A stretch of DNA of 5,689 nucleotides from Clostridiales bacterium (GTDB taxonomy: Bacteria; Bacillota; Clostridia; Oscillospirales; Oscillospiraceae). Shown in pieces: positions 5,147-5,689 of the stretch. Location: contig DPCD01000103.1 of NCBI GenBank assembly GCA_003516765.1, positions 575-6,263 on the forward strand, read 5' to 3'. The translations under genes were made by a program, and so were the position numbers. Every line of letters begins with the position of its first letter. Position 1 is the first letter of the stretch. The notes beneath the pieces were generated by a model that worked only from the letters and a program-made list of their open reading frames with translations, had not been told where the DNA came from and did no database searches.

Positions 5147-5629
5147 CTATTTATGATATTTTGTTCCCGCCTGGATGGACTCGGCTCTGTAAAGCTGCTC
5201 GAGCACCATCACGCGCGCAAGGTGGTGCGGAAACGTCATGCGGCTCATGGAAAGAAGAACGTCCGCCTGCTTTTTCAGCCCCGCATCCACGCCGAACGAC
5301 GAGCCGATCAGAAAGCAGACGCTCGATCTGCCGCTTTTTTTGATATCGGAAAGCTTTCCCGCCAGTTCCTCGGAAGAGAGCATCTTTCCTTCGGGCGCAA
5401 GCACGCAGAAAAAGCTCCCCTTCGGAATCTTTGTGCGAATCAGCTCTGCCTCCCTGGAAAGCCCCTGCGCAATCTGCGTGGGGTTCGGGTCCTCCGGCAG
5501 CTTATACTCCGGCAGCTCCAGCAGCTGAAACGAGCAGAACGCCCCCAGCCGCTTTCTGTATTCCTCCGCCGCCGAAATATAAAACTTCTCCTTGAGCTTT
5601 CCCATACAAATGAGCGTCATTGAAAACAT
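5147..5629 (-). CDS. rlmH: 23S rRNA (pseudouridine1915-N3)-methyltransferase RlmH
   Basis: RlmH is a small SPOUT methyltransferase that uses S-adenosylmethionine to methylate N3 of pseudouridine 1915 in helix 69 of 23S rRNA, acting as a dimer on assembled 70S ribosomes. The product is 160 residues, the family's normal length. Diagnostic parts are the N-terminal MTLICMGKLKEKFY (4-17), the loop VLAPEGKMLSSEELA (76-90), the cofactor-binding knot FLIGSSFGVD (106-115), LSMSRMTFPHHLARVMVLEQ (126-145) with LYRA after it, and the terminal YHK that enters the active site. AAGGAG lies seven bases before ATG at 5629; Met4 at 5620 aligns with the usual family start but is sixteen bases from that site. 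The gene is followed by a hairpin terminator and is not in an operon with the DUF1576 pair. Confidence 0.97.
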   Translation of the reverse strand: MFSMTLICMGKLKEKFYISAAEEYRKRLGAFCSFQLLELPEYKLPEDPNPTQIAQGLSREAELIRTKIPKGSFFCVLAPEGKMLSSEELAGKLSDIKKSGRSSVCFLIGSSFGVDAGLKKQADVLLSMSRMTFPHHLARVMVLEQLYRAESIQAGTKYHK

Positions 5630-5689
5630 GGCAGTTCTCCTTTTCGCTGGCAGTGCGTCCGCATCCGCCTCGCAGAGTTTGCCGCCCGC
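5630..5689. other. Region upstream of rlmH, no gene assigned
   Basis: The stretch holds the rlmH ribosome binding site (AAGGAG on minus, plus 5637-5642) and otherwise nothing I can name. Two minus frames are open through it, so it could be the 3' end of an upstream minus-strand gene, but it is too short to judge. Confidence 0.5.

Noticed and set aside
5141..5623. Open frame of 160 codons on plus over rlmH
   Set aside because: Antisense of rlmH, which carries all family motifs.
1..5689. CRISPR array, tRNA or rRNA genes, riboswitch
   Set aside because: No regularly spaced repeats, no cloverleaf or rRNA-like stretch, and no leader long enough with known riboswitch motifs were seen.

Overview
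The window looks like a chromosomal segment of a GC-rich, probably spore-forming member of the Clostridia (an Oscillospiraceae-like gut anaerobe is my guess). The grounds are the strong AGGAGG-type ribosome binding sites, a YtvI-type sporulation membrane protein, a DUF1576 membrane protein typical of Firmicutes, and GC-rich third codon positions in the host genes. No species can be named from the sequence alone.

Positions 1 to about 1220 are the left part of an IS110-family insertion sequence lying on the minus strand. It holds a transposase gene (start at 995, cut off by the window edge at 1) with all four RuvC-like acidic residues and the catalytic serine region. About 220 bases of non-coding left end lie upstream of it. 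This non-coding part folds into three hairpins, has a TACAAT -10 box without a -35 partner, and is the expected place for an IS110 bridge RNA. It is less GC-rich than the host sequence that follows.

From about 1221 the host sequence resumes with an intact GC-rich hairpin (1223-1249). Then come, on the plus strand, a YtvI-like AI-2E-family permease (1282-2388) and an RluA-family pseudouridine synthase (2478-3404), which has its own well-spaced promoter. On the minus strand, a terminator and a good promoter (5053-5081) precede a two-gene, ATGA-coupled operon: a DUF1576 polytopic membrane protein with clear internal duplication (4981-3698), and an unrecognised 120-residue soluble protein (3701-3339). 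That last gene converges on the pseudouridine synthase gene and overlaps it by 66 bases. Upstream of the operon, also on the minus strand, is rlmH (5629-5147), the ribosomal RNA methyltransferase gene.

Two of the genes modify 23S or other RNA (the RluA-type synthase and RlmH, whose substrate is itself a pseudouridine), but they sit in separate transcription units. The most interesting parts are the candidate bridge RNA with guide-like loops and the uncharacterised DUF1576 plus small-protein operon.
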